From Aquincola agrisoli (GTDB lineage Bacteria > Pseudomonadota > Gammaproteobacteria > Burkholderiales > Burkholderiaceae_C): 64,000 nt of DNA. Numbering within the stretch: position 1 is the stretch's first letter; every line of letters begins with the position of its first letter. Both the position numbers and the translations under genes were made by a program. Below the pieces are notes generated by a model. The model had not been told where the DNA came from. It saw only the letters and a list, made by a program, of their open reading frames with translations, and searched no databases. The DNA lies in assembly GCF_036621135.1 (NCBI RefSeq), contig NZ_JAZIBG010000036.1, positions 248,001-312,000 of the forward strand. The letters are read 5' to 3'. Positions 51,942 through 63,629 of this stretch are shown piece after piece.

Positions 51942-52829
51942 TCAGGCGGGGAGCGGCGACGGGTACTCGGTTTCGGTCATGCGGGCCGAGTCGACCGACC
52001 AACGCGGCGCGTTGGGGGCAGGGGGCCAATCGGGCAGCACGGCATGGCGGAGCGCCTCCAGGCTGCCGTCCGACCGCCAGCTCCGTTCGTACAGGTGCGT
52101 GACGGTGCGGGCGCCCGTTCGCTCGACGATGACGACGATCGAGCTGCGTGTGCCATAGCCAAGCTCAGGCGTCGGCCCGGGCATGCGCACAAAAGCGCTG
52201 GACAGGCTGCGTTCACGGTCCAGCGGGATGCCCGTGCGGGGCAGGTCTTCGTCGGCGCACGGGGCAGGGTCGGCGAGCGCGGCAAAGAGGCGATCTGCCA
52301 GGCCTTGCGGGCTCCGGGTCGCGGCCAGCGCTGAACGCGTCGCGGCCTTCAAGGCGACGACCTTGGGCCAAGGGGTGTCGAGCAGCGCGTTCGACACGCC
52401 GAACAGCCCCGAATCGAGCCGCCGAGGCGCCGCCTCGGCGCCGCACCAGAAGCGCTCGTCGCGGGTGAAATCGAACGCGACGAGGTTGAACGGGTTGTAG
52501 CCTTCGAGGCCGATCTGCACCCAGAAGCGGGACGAGGGTTCGTCGCCTCGCAGCCAGCGGGCCACGATGGCACCGCGCGAGGGGGCGCCAGGATCCATGC
52601 TGCCCGGGCGCCGTACGTTGGTGACCAGGGCCAGCCGGCCCTCGGCGGAGAGCGCACACCAGCTGCCCCCGGCCTGCAGATCCCGCCCACCCAGGACGAC
52701 CGGGCCGCCGCCGTCGAGCAGCCACCAGCCCATGCGCGCCGTCGGGCGCCGGTAGTACTCGTCGCGGTTCGCGGCGAGCACGAAAGGGTAGCGGCGGTGC
52801 TGGTCGACGGAAAGCGCGGCTAGGCACAT
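51942..52829 (-). CDS. NRDE family protein (TANGO2-like)
   Basis: The 295-residue protein starts 'MCLAALSVDQHRRYPFVLAA', giving the N-terminal Cys2 typical of the family, followed by the naming motif N21-R22-D23-E24. 'GGRDLQAGGSWCALS' and 'VTNVRRPG' are also conserved. The fold is Ntn-hydrolase-like. Function is unsettled; the human homologue is linked to lipid or heme handling. The ATG at 52829 exposes Cys2; the four-residue longer start does not. It overlaps the DUF4936-like gene by ten bases. Confidence 0.9.
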   Translation of the reverse strand: MCLAALSVDQHRRYPFVLAANRDEYYRRPTARMGWWLLDGGGPVVLGGRDLQAGGSWCALSAEGRLALVTNVRRPGSMDPGAPSRGAIVARWLRGDEPSSRFWVQIGLEGYNPFNLVAFDFTRDERFWCGAEAAPRRLDSGLFGVSNALLDTPWPKVVALKAATRSALAATRSPQGLADRLFAALADPAPCADEDLPRTGIPLDRERSLSSAFVRMPGPTPELGYGTRSSIVVIVERTGARTVTHLYERSWRSDGSLEALRHAVLPDWPPAPNAPRWSVDSARMTETEYPSPLPA

Positions 52830-53170
52830 GGCTCGAACCACTCCGCGTGGCGCACGCCGTCGATCCAGCGCCCGAGGCAGGACGCGGCCTCGCGCTCGAT
52901 CTCGCCGGCCAGCGCCTGGATCAGGTCGCCGCCCGCGGGAGCGGTGTCTTCAGCGGCGTAGATCTCCATCAGCGTGGCGTGCGATGCGGCGGACGAGGGC
53001 GCCGTTGCCGGTGCGCGCTTGACGAGCAGTTGCACGGCGAGGCCCGGATGGCGCCGTGCCAGGTCGGACTGCATCCGCCCGGCAGCGGCGAGGCTCTGCG
53101 CCAGGTCGTCGCAAGCCACGCGGTAGTAGATGTAGAGCTGAAGTGATCGGGATGACAGCACCGCGATCAC
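52820..53170 (-). CDS. Small conserved protein, DUF4936-like
   Basis: The 116-residue protein has 'LQLYIYYRVACDDLAQSLAA' near the start, the pattern I associate with DUF4936 of Burkholderiales, then 'ATLMEIYAAE'. No signal peptide or membrane segment is present. The function is unknown. The gene starts 24 bases downstream of ygfZ's stop on the same strand and overlaps the NRDE gene, forming a ygfZ-DUF4936-NRDE run. Confidence 0.8.
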   Translation of the reverse strand: MIAVLSSRSLQLYIYYRVACDDLAQSLAAAGRMQSDLARRHPGLAVQLLVKRAPATAPSSAASHATLMEIYAAEDTAPAGGDLIQALAGEIEREAASCLGRWIDGVRHAEWFEPCA

Positions 53171-53194
53171 TTTAATGGATGTTCGCGAGCGATG

Positions 53195-54133
53195 TCAGTC
53201 CGATACGGCTGGAAACGCATACGGCAGTGCCTGCTTGTGCAATGCCGGTCCCTGCGGCGAGCCCAAGTGCAGGTCGGCATCGGCGAGCGCAGCCAGTTTC
53301 ACTTCGACCAGCGCAAGCGCGGTGTCGCCCGCCATGCTGCCGTTGACCACCATGCCGGCGGGCTGCCCCGGGTCCTTCGCATCAAAAACCTCCTGCCCCG
53401 GTTCGGCCGGCGAGCCGAGCGAGAACAAGGCGGCCCGGCGCTTGAGCGTGCCGCGGTACTGGCTGCGCGCGACGATTTCCTGCCCCGGATAACAGCCCTT
53501 CTGGAAGCTCACGCCGCCGACCAGTTCCAGGTTGACCATCTGCGGAACGAACTGCTCGACGGTCGCGGCGACGATGCGGGGCACCCCGCTGCGAACCTCC
53601 AGTGCATCCCACACCGATGCCGCCAGCGCCGGCAGGGCAGGCTGCGCGGCGCCGGGCGGACCGACCCACAAGGCCCGGGGGGTGCCGTCCACATCGGGCA
53701 GGCGCAGCACGTCGGCCGGGCCGTGTGCGGTCACCGCCCAGGCCGCGGCGGGCCAGGCGGCGCCGAGCGACTCGGCCGCCGAAGCGCCGGCCAGCCCATG
53801 GACGGCCAGCTCTGCGCTGGCGTCGGTCAACTTGCACTTGGCGCGCAGCACGAACATCGACAACCGCTTGAGCGTGGCAGGGAGCAGGTCGGCGCTGCAG
53901 GCGAGCAGCAGTTCGTCTGCCTGGTTGCGCCACACCACGAAGCTCGCCAGCAGGCGGCCCTTGGCCGAGCAGTACCCGGCCAGCCGCGCCTGGCCGGCGG
54001 CCAGCTGGGCGACATCCTGCGTCAGCTGACTGTTCAGGAAAGCGGCGGCGTCAGGACCGGCCGCGCGGATCACGCCCCAATGCGGCAGTGCCACGGCGCC
54101 GTTTGCATCGGGTGGGGAAAGGGTGGTATCCAT
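53195..54133 (-). CDS. ygfZ: YgfZ folate-binding iron-sulfur repair protein
   Basis: The 312-residue protein has the signature 'QKGCYPGQEIVARSQYRG' (K212, G213, C214, Q218, E219) of YgfZ/IBA57, and an N-terminal GcvT-like start 'WGVIRAAGPDAAAFLNSQL'. It uses tetrahydrofolate to support maintenance of some iron-sulfur enzymes. It is divergent from mltG with 53 bases between starts, a gene order common in Burkholderiales. Confidence 0.94.
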   Translation of the reverse strand: MDTTLSPPDANGAVALPHWGVIRAAGPDAAAFLNSQLTQDVAQLAAGQARLAGYCSAKGRLLASFVVWRNQADELLLACSADLLPATLKRLSMFVLRAKCKLTDASAELAVHGLAGASAAESLGAAWPAAAWAVTAHGPADVLRLPDVDGTPRALWVGPPGAAQPALPALAASVWDALEVRSGVPRIVAATVEQFVPQMVNLELVGGVSFQKGCYPGQEIVARSQYRGTLKRRAALFSLGSPAEPGQEVFDAKDPGQPAGMVVNGSMAGDTALALVEVKLAALADADLHLGSPQGPALHKQALPYAFPAVSD

Positions 54134-54186
54134 GGCCCATTATCATCAGCCGCTGGGCCGGACAGGCGTGGGGCTGGGCATACCGG

Positions 54187-55200
54187 ATGAGAGCGGTTCG
54201 GCGGATCTTGGCGATGGGCGTGCTGCTGGCCGCCCTCGCAGCGGCAGGGGTGGCGGGCGCTGTGGCATGGTGGCTGAATCGGCCCTTGCCGCTGATGCAG
54301 CCCAGCGTCGAGTTGTCGATCGAGCCGGGCACACCGCCTCGCGACGTCGCCCAGGCGTGGGTGGCCGCCGGCGTGGCGACGCACCCCCGGTTGCTCTACG
54401 AGTGGTTCCGCTGGTCCGGCGACGCCCGGCGCATTCGCGCGGGGAGCTACGAGATCGAAGCCGGCACCACGCCGCGCCGGCTGCTCGACAAGATGGTGCA
54501 GGGCGACGAGGTGCTCGAGACCGTGCGCCTGATCGACGGCTGGACCTTGCGGCAGTTCCGCGAGGCCCTGGCACGGGCGCCGTCACTCAAGCCGCTGACG
54601 CAAGGGCTGTCCGACAGCGAACTGATGGCAGCCATCGGCGCCCCTGGCGTGCCCGGGGAAGGGCGGTTCTTCCCGGACACCTACGCCTACAGCCGCGGCG
54701 TGAGCGACCTGACCGTGCTCAAGCGCGCCCACGCCGCCATGCAGCGCCGGCTCGCCGAAACCTGGGCCGAGCGCGCCCCCGGGCTGCCGCTGAAGAGTGC
54801 GGACGAGGCCCTCACGCTGGCCTCCATCGTGGAAAAGGAAACAGGCGTCGCTGCCGACCGACCGCTGGTGGCCGGCGTCTTCACCAACCGCCTGCGCATC
54901 GGCATGCCGCTGCAGACGGACCCGACCGTGATCTACGGGCTCGGCGCGGCCTTCGACGGCAACCTGCGCAAGCGCGACCTCCTGGCCGACACGCCCTACA
55001 ACACCTACACCCGCGCCGGCCTGCCACCCACGCCGATCGCGATGCCGGGGCTGGCCTCCCTGCGCGCGGCCGTGCAGCCCGCGCCGACGAAGGCGCTGTA
55101 CTTCGTGGCGCGCGGCGACGGCAGCAGCGCCTTCAGCGACAACCTCGCCGACCATAATCGGGCCGTCAACCAGTACCAGCGCCAGCGCAACAGCAAGTGA
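54187..55200 (+). CDS. mltG: Endolytic murein transglycosylase MltG (YceG)
   Basis: The 337-residue protein has one N-terminal membrane anchor (about residues 7-28), a LysM-like segment, and the catalytic Glu E216 in 'LASIVEKETGVAADRP'. 'GMPLQTDPTVIYGLG' and 'YNTYTRAGLPPTPIAMPG' are also conserved. It cleaves nascent glycan strands at the outer face of the inner membrane, limiting chain length. Its stop overlaps the tmk start (GTGA). It is the first gene of a six-gene operon. Confidence 0.95.
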   Translation: MRAVRRILAMGVLLAALAAAGVAGAVAWWLNRPLPLMQPSVELSIEPGTPPRDVAQAWVAAGVATHPRLLYEWFRWSGDARRIRAGSYEIEAGTTPRRLLDKMVQGDEVLETVRLIDGWTLRQFREALARAPSLKPLTQGLSDSELMAAIGAPGVPGEGRFFPDTYAYSRGVSDLTVLKRAHAAMQRRLAETWAERAPGLPLKSADEALTLASIVEKETGVAADRPLVAGVFTNRLRIGMPLQTDPTVIYGLGAAFDGNLRKRDLLADTPYNTYTRAGLPPTPIAMPGLASLRAAVQPAPTKALYFVARGDGSSAFSDNLADHNRAVNQYQRQRNSK

Positions 55201-55817
55201 GCAGCACTCCAGGGCGATTCATCAGCTTCGAAGGCATCGATGGCGCGGGCAAGTCTTCGCACATCGAATCGGCCGCCGCATGGGTCCGCGATCGGGGCCA
55301 GACCGTGGTGGTGACGCGCGAGCCGGGCGGCACGCGCCTGGCCGAGCAGTTGCGCGGCCTCGTGCTCGGCGAAGCGATGGACCCGCTGACCGAGACCCTG
55401 CTGGTGTTCGCTGCCCGCCGCGATCACCTGCAGGTGGTCATCGAGCCTGCGCTGGCCCGTGGCGACTGGGTGCTGTGCGACCGCTTCACCGACGCGACGT
55501 TCGCCTACCAGGGCGGCGGCCGGGGATTCGACCTGACGGTGCTCGATCGGCTGGAAGACTGGGTGCAACAGGGCCGGCAGCCGGACCTGACGGTGTGGTT
55601 CGACCTGCCGCCACCGGTCGCCGCCGAACGCCGCGCCGCCGCGCGTGCGCCGGACCGTTTCGAACGCCAGGACGAGGCCTTTTTCACCCGGGTGCGTGAC
55701 GGCTATGCCCGCCGCTGCATGCAGGCGCCGCATCGCTTTGCGCGCATCGACAGCGAGCACCCCCGCGAGGCGGTCTGGCAATCGATCCGCGAGTTGCTGG
55801 AAACCCGGGCATGGTGA
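55197..55817 (+). CDS. tmk: Thymidylate kinase
   Basis: The 206-residue protein has the P-loop 'FEGIDGAGKSSH', 'TREPGGTRLAEQLR', the 'DRFTDATFAYQGGGRG' substrate/catalytic region, and an Arg-rich lid ('AERRAAARAPDRFERQ'). It phosphorylates dTMP to dTDP. The GTG start at 55197 overlaps mltG, and the stop overlaps holB by seven bases. Confidence 0.96.
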   Translation: MSSTPGRFISFEGIDGAGKSSHIESAAAWVRDRGQTVVVTREPGGTRLAEQLRGLVLGEAMDPLTETLLVFAARRDHLQVVIEPALARGDWVLCDRFTDATFAYQGGGRGFDLTVLDRLEDWVQQGRQPDLTVWFDLPPPVAAERRAAARAPDRFERQDEAFFTRVRDGYARRCMQAPHRFARIDSEHPREAVWQSIRELLETRAW

Positions 55818-56869
55818 CCGGGCCCGACGGTGCGCTGAGCCTGCCCTGGTTGCGGCCCGTGCTCGACCGTGCCCTGGCGCAGGTGCGCGGGCATTCGACA
55901 CTGGTACACGGCCCCGGCGGCGTGGGGCAGTTCGAGCTGGCGATCGCGCTGGCGCAGGCCTGGCTGTGCGAGGCGGAAGGCCCCGGCCAGCGGCCCTGCG
56001 GACGCTGTGCCGCCTGCCACCTGATGCAGGCGCGCATGCACCCTGACTTCCACCTGCTGCTGCCCGATGCGCTGCGCGAGCCGCTGGGCTGGGGAGGCGA
56101 CGCCGAGGGCGGCGCAAAGGAGGGCGGCGAGGGGAAGAAGGCGAAGCCCAGCCGCGAGGTGCGCGTCGAGGCCGTGCGCGCCGCCATCGACTGGAGCCAG
56201 CAGACCTCGTCGCGGGGGAAGGGCAAGGTGGTCGTCATCCACCCCGCCCAGGCCATGAACGCCATCGCGGCCAACGCCCTGCTGAAGACGCTGGAAGAGC
56301 CCCCGGGCTCGGTGCGGTTGCTGTTGTGCACGCACGACCCCGAAAGCCTGCTGCCGACGATCCGCAGCCGCTGCCAGCGGCTGGCCGTTCCCCGGCCGGA
56401 GCGGGCCGTGGCGCTGGCCTGGCTCGAAGCGCAGGGCGCCCGGGAGGCCGACGTGCTCTATGACGCGTCCGGCGAGCAGCCGCTGGAGGCCGTGGCGATG
56501 CTGCGTGTCGGCATCGATGCCGCGGCCTGGCGCCGCCTGCCTGCCTCGCTGCAGCGCGGCGAGGCATCGGCGCTGACGCCTTGGCCGTTGCCCCGTGCGA
56601 TCGATGCGCTGCAGAAGCTGTGCCACGACCTGATGGCCGCGGCCGTCGGCGCGCCAGCCCGCTACTTCGCGGCGGCCGACCTGCCGCCGGGCGCGGCGCT
56701 GCCCGCGTTGGCCGGCTGGCAAGCCAGCCTGCGCCGCGCCGCGCGTCACGACGAGCATCCTTGGAATGCACCGCTGCTGGTCGAGGCGCTGGTGGCCGAG
56801 GGCCGCGCGCTGTGGCCGCCGGCGCGCGCCGGCACGCCCCATCGCTTGGGTACACTGAGCTCTCGATGA
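55811..56869 (+). CDS. holB: DNA polymerase III delta-prime subunit
   Basis: The 352-residue AAA+ clamp-loader subunit has a zinc module ('CGRCAACHLM') and 'ANALLKTLEEPPGSVRLLLC' with 'TIRSRCQRLAVPRP' (sensor 1 region). The P-loop is degenerate, 'GPGGVGQFELA', with Gln in place of the usual Lys. This agrees with delta-prime being unable to hydrolyse ATP, so it is not a sign of decay. An acidic/Lys-rich insert lies near residues 95-115. It overlaps both neighbours. Confidence 0.94.
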   Translation: MVTGPDGALSLPWLRPVLDRALAQVRGHSTLVHGPGGVGQFELAIALAQAWLCEAEGPGQRPCGRCAACHLMQARMHPDFHLLLPDALREPLGWGGDAEGGAKEGGEGKKAKPSREVRVEAVRAAIDWSQQTSSRGKGKVVVIHPAQAMNAIAANALLKTLEEPPGSVRLLLCTHDPESLLPTIRSRCQRLAVPRPERAVALAWLEAQGAREADVLYDASGEQPLEAVAMLRVGIDAAAWRRLPASLQRGEASALTPWPLPRAIDALQKLCHDLMAAAVGAPARYFAAADLPPGAALPALAGWQASLRRAARHDEHPWNAPLLVEALVAEGRALWPPARAGTPHRLGTLSSR

Positions 56870-57273
56870 ACGAGCCCGCTTCGCGCAACGCCCCGCTGGC
56901 CCCGGCGCCGCTGGGCAGCACCGCCGCCAGCGCCACCCGGCCGAGCGTCATCCAACTGGTGTTCCGCGACAAGGCGTCCCTCTACGCGGCCTACGTGCCG
57001 CTGTTCTCGGAGGGCGGCCTCTTCGTGCCCACCACGCGCGACTACCGGCTCGGCGACGAGATCTACCTCCTGCTGTCGCTGCCCGACGATCCGCAGCGTT
57101 ACCCGGTGGCCGGCAAGGTCGGCTGGATCACGCCGGCCAACGCCTCTGGCGGGCGCACGCAGGGCGTGGGCGTGCGTTTCCCGACCGACGAAAAAACCCG
57201 CGTGATGCGGTTGAAGATCGAGGAACTGCTCGGCACCTCGATCCAATCGGCCAAGCCCACGCAGACCATCTGA
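56866..57273 (+). CDS. pilZ: PilZ domain protein (type IV pilus type)
   Basis: The 135-residue protein has a flexible N-terminus and a PilZ core with 'YVPLFSEGGLFVPTTRDYRL', 'GKVGWITPAN' and 'GVGVRFP'. It lacks the Arg-rich RxxxR segment that binds cyclic di-GMP, as in the founding PilZ, which works by protein contacts in pilus biogenesis. The holB-pilZ-tatD order is common in beta- and gammaproteobacteria. The ATG overlaps the holB stop. Confidence 0.92.
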   Translation: MNEPASRNAPLAPAPLGSTAASATRPSVIQLVFRDKASLYAAYVPLFSEGGLFVPTTRDYRLGDEIYLLLSLPDDPQRYPVAGKVGWITPANASGGRTQGVGVRFPTDEKTRVMRLKIEELLGTSIQSAKPTQTI

Positions 57274-57277
57274 ATCC

Positions 57278-58078
57278 GTGTACGTCGATTCCCATTGCCA
57301 TCTCAGCATGGCCGAATTCACCGGCCGCATGCCCGAAATCCGCGCGGCGATGGCCGACGCGCAGGTCGATCGCGCGCTCGTCATCTGCACCACGCTCGAA
57401 GAATTTGACGCCGTGCATGCGCTGGCGCTCCAGCACGACAACCTCTGGGCCAGCGCCGGCGTGCACCCGGACACCGAAGGCCTTCGCGAGCCGACGCTGG
57501 ACGACCTGCTCGAACGGGGACGCCTGCCGCGTGTGGTCGCCATCGGGGAGACCGGCCTCGACTACTACCGGCTCAACGGCCGCAGCGTGGCCGACATGGC
57601 GTGGCAGCGCGACCGTTTCAGGGTGCACATCCACGCTGCCCGCATGCTGGACAAGCCGCTGGTCGTCCACACGCGCAGCGCCAGCGAAGACACGCTGGCG
57701 GTGCTGCGGGAGGAGGGGGGCGGCGCGGTGCGGGGGGTCTTCCACTGCTTCACCGAGACGGCCGAGGTCGCCCGCGCGGCGCTGGACCTGGGCTTCCACA
57801 TCTCCTTTTCCGGCATCCTGACCTTCCGCAACGCGCAGGATCTGCGCGACGTGGCGCGCTGGGTACCGATGGACCGCCTGTTGATCGAGACCGACAGCCC
57901 CTACCTCGCCCCGGTGCCTTTCCGAGGCAAGGTGAACCAGCCAGCTTACGTGCCGCGGGTCGCTGCGCAACTGGCCGAGCTCAAGGGCTGCACGCCGGAG
58001 GAGATCGGCCATGTGACGAGCGCCAACTTCGAGCGCCTGTTCGCGGTGCCCCCGTGCGATCGGCAGGGGACCGCATGA
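57278..58078 (+). CDS. TatD family metal-dependent hydrolase/DNase
   Basis: The 266-residue TIM-barrel protein has the metal ligands H6 and H8 in 'VDSHCHLS', E91 in 'AIGETGLDYY', later His residues in 'KPLVVHTRSA' and 'GVFHCFTE', and Asp in 'LLIETDSPYLAP'. TatD enzymes act as 3'-5' exonucleases or deoxyribonucleases in quality control. The GTG at 57278 is four bases after the pilZ stop. The stop overlaps the ankyrin gene start. Confidence 0.93.
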   Translation: MYVDSHCHLSMAEFTGRMPEIRAAMADAQVDRALVICTTLEEFDAVHALALQHDNLWASAGVHPDTEGLREPTLDDLLERGRLPRVVAIGETGLDYYRLNGRSVADMAWQRDRFRVHIHAARMLDKPLVVHTRSASEDTLAVLREEGGGAVRGVFHCFTETAEVARAALDLGFHISFSGILTFRNAQDLRDVARWVPMDRLLIETDSPYLAPVPFRGKVNQPAYVPRVAAQLAELKGCTPEEIGHVTSANFERLFAVPPCDRQGTA

Positions 58079-58731
58079 CGCGCCATCCCACAGACCGCCG
58101 GGACGCGCTGCGCCTCACCGTCGCCGCGGTGCTGGCGGGGGCGGGCCTCGCCGCACGCGCCGGTTCCTACGACGACTACTTCCGGGCGATCGATATCGAC
58201 GCGCCGCACATCGTCGCCGACCTGCTGCGCCGGGGCTTCGATCCCAATGCGCGCGACGAGCGCGGCCAGGTCGGCCTGTACCTGGCGCTGCGCTCGCCGT
58301 CGCCCAAGGTGGCCGAGGTACTCTGGTCCCATCCCCAGCTCGACTTCGACGCACCCAACAACGCCGGCGAAACGCCGCTGATGATGGCGGCCATGAAGGG
58401 CGAGGTCGACTGGGTGCGGCGCTTGATCGCGCGCGGCGCCCGCATCAACAAGCCGGGCTGGAACGCGATGCACTACGGTGCGATTGCCCCCGACCAGCGG
58501 GTGATGCAGCTGCTGCTGGCCAACGGCGGCGACATCGCCGCGCGCAGCCCCAACGGCACCACGCCGCTGATGATGGCCGCCCGCAACGGCGACGAGCGCA
58601 CCGTCGATCTGCTGCTGCAGCGCGGGGCCGATCCGACAGCACGCAACGACCGCAACTTGTCGGCGGCGGACTTGGCCTTGAGCCAGGACCGCGACAACCT
58701 CGCAGCGCGGCTCCAGAAGCTGACCCGCTAG
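58075..58731 (+). CDS. Exported ankyrin-repeat protein
   Basis: The 218-residue protein has an N-terminal signal with twin arginines ('TDRRDALRLTVAAVLAGAGL', residues 5-24), possibly a Tat substrate. Four to five ankyrin repeats follow ('NAGETPLMMAAMKGEVDWV', 'PNGTTPLMMAARNGDERTVD'). Ankyrin repeats mediate protein contacts. The partner is unknown. It is the last gene of the mltG operon. A related ankyrin gene follows tatD in many Burkholderiales. Confidence 0.88.
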   Translation: MTRHPTDRRDALRLTVAAVLAGAGLAARAGSYDDYFRAIDIDAPHIVADLLRRGFDPNARDERGQVGLYLALRSPSPKVAEVLWSHPQLDFDAPNNAGETPLMMAAMKGEVDWVRRLIARGARINKPGWNAMHYGAIAPDQRVMQLLLANGGDIAARSPNGTTPLMMAARNGDERTVDLLLQRGADPTARNDRNLSAADLALSQDRDNLAARLQKLTR

Positions 58732-58862
58732 AAGTTGCGCCTGACACGGGTGTCGGTGTTTGTCCGACGCGTGCTTTGGCGAGCGGACGACTGTCGTCGC
58801 CGAGCGGCCATTTCTACAGTAGCTTCATCGTGAGCGCGTCGCTCGCGGCGTTGGAGATGAAG

Positions 58863-59069
58863 ATGCTGAAGACGATCGCTGCCAATCCGTTTGCGCTCAT
58901 GGTCCATCCCGAAACCGTTCTCCAGGCCGTGGAGCGTTCCGAGCGCTTGGCCCGGCTGCACAGCCGGGTGTGCCGCCCGCTGGACAAACCGTTGATCCCG
59001 AAGAGCGGCGAAGTCGGTGCATTCGACCAGGACATTGATGCGGAACTGGACGAGGTCGAGACGTCCTGA
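58863..59069 (+). CDS. Small conserved hypothetical protein
   Basis: From ATG 58863 (preceded by GGAG eight bases earlier) the protein has 68 residues. 'TIAANPFALMVHPETVLQAV' and 'SRVCRPLDKPLIPK' look conserved and resemble short proteins seen in other Burkholderiales, but I cannot name a family. The composition is soluble with an acidic C-terminus. An alternative ATG at 58857 adds two residues. The 131 bases upstream hold only its likely promoter. Confidence 0.7.
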   Translation: MLKTIAANPFALMVHPETVLQAVERSERLARLHSRVCRPLDKPLIPKSGEVGAFDQDIDAELDEVETS

Positions 59070-59189
59070 CTTTCGACAATGAAGATTATGTCAATAAGTT
59101 GAGGTGGGAATCCGCAGCCCGCGTTTCCGTGCTGCCCACCTCGCTGCGGGCTACCTAGCCCACCCCTTGCTCATCCAGCGTCGCGTTTG

Positions 59190-59495
59190 TCAAACGTCGA
59201 ACGTCCACGCGAGCAGTTCCGCCGTACGCCGAACCACCCAGACCGCCTCCTGCGGCGTCACGGTATCGGGCGAAGCCTGCAACCCTTGCAGGGTGCGGCG
59301 CAAGACGATGTCCTCTGGGAGATCGTCGCGGAACTGAACTGCCTGGCACTGCTCGGTGAGCAAGGTGGCCAGGTCTTCGCACAGCTCGTAGCGCGCCGTG
59401 AGCTCGGTGCGCGGCAGCGATGGGCGCTTGCCCGGTCCGCTCACGTACAGCGCGATGAACGACTCGGGGATCACGATCTGGCTGGTGTCGTCCAT
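59190..59495 (-). CDS. Small hypothetical protein, possibly conserved in Burkholderiales
   Basis: The 101-residue protein includes 'IVIPESFIALYV', 'LTARYELCEDLATLLTEQCQ' and 'VTPQEAVWVVRRTAELLAWT', a mostly helical soluble protein with no membrane segment. I have an impression of similar short proteins in the order but cannot assign a function. It is divergent from nothing on its right: the VOC gene on the same strand begins upstream at 59997 and ends 37 bases before this start, so both may share transcripts. Confidence 0.7.
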   Translation of the reverse strand: MDDTSQIVIPESFIALYVSGPGKRPSLPRTELTARYELCEDLATLLTEQCQAVQFRDDLPEDIVLRRTLQGLQASPDTVTPQEAVWVVRRTAELLAWTFDV

Positions 59496-59532
59496 GGACG
59501 GCTTTCGACTGCATAAACAGCGCTCGATTGTC

Positions 59533-59993
59533 TCAGCCCAACGCGCGCACCACCTCCGGCGGTGCCTGCACCAGCTCGATCAGCACGCCCTCGCCGCCGA
59601 TCGGGAACTCCTCGTTGCCCTTGGGATGGATGAAGCAGATGTCGTGGCCCGCCGCGCCGCGGCGGATGCCGCCCGGTGCAAGGCGCACGCCGTTGGCGTG
59701 CATCCACTCGACGGCCTTCTGCAGGTCGTCGACCCAGAGCCCCACGTGGTTCAGCGGCGTGATGTGCACCGCCGGCTTCTTCTCGGGGTCGATCGGCTGC
59801 ATCAGGTCGACCTCGACCTTGTGCACACCGCTGCCCAGCGCGCAGATGTCCTCGTCGACGTTCTCCCGCTCCGAGACGAAGTTGCCGGTGATCTCCAGCC
59901 CCAGCGTGTCGACCCACAGCGCGCGCAGGCGCTGCTTGTCGGTGCCGCCGATGGCGATCTGCTGGATGCCCAGGATGCGGAAGGGTTTGGAGG

Positions 59994-59997
<4 letters not shown>
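59533..59997 (-). CDS. VOC superfamily protein (epimerase/glyoxalase type) in the propionyl-CoA operon
   Basis: The 154-residue protein has two VOC modules. Metal-site positions appear as Q13 in 'IQQIAIGGTD', H84 in 'PLNHVGLWVDD' and E141 in 'LIELVQAP'. The first ligand is Gln where methylmalonyl-CoA epimerases normally have His, though Gln is known in some glyoxalases. Its place directly after pccA (four-base overlap) suggests methylmalonyl-CoA epimerase or a related CoA reaction. That remains inference. Confidence 0.85.
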
Positions 59998-62045
<2,048 letters not shown>

Positions 62046-62054
62046 GTCGGCGCC

Positions 62055-63587
<1,533 letters not shown>

Positions 63588-63629
63588 GAGCTTCTGGCCT
63601 CTCGGTTGGATTCGGTTCGTGGCGGTGCT

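Noticed and set aside
55811..56869. The Lys-to-Gln change in the HolB P-loop as a sign of gene decay
   Set aside because: Delta-prime subunits naturally lack a working ATP site, and the rest of the protein is intact.
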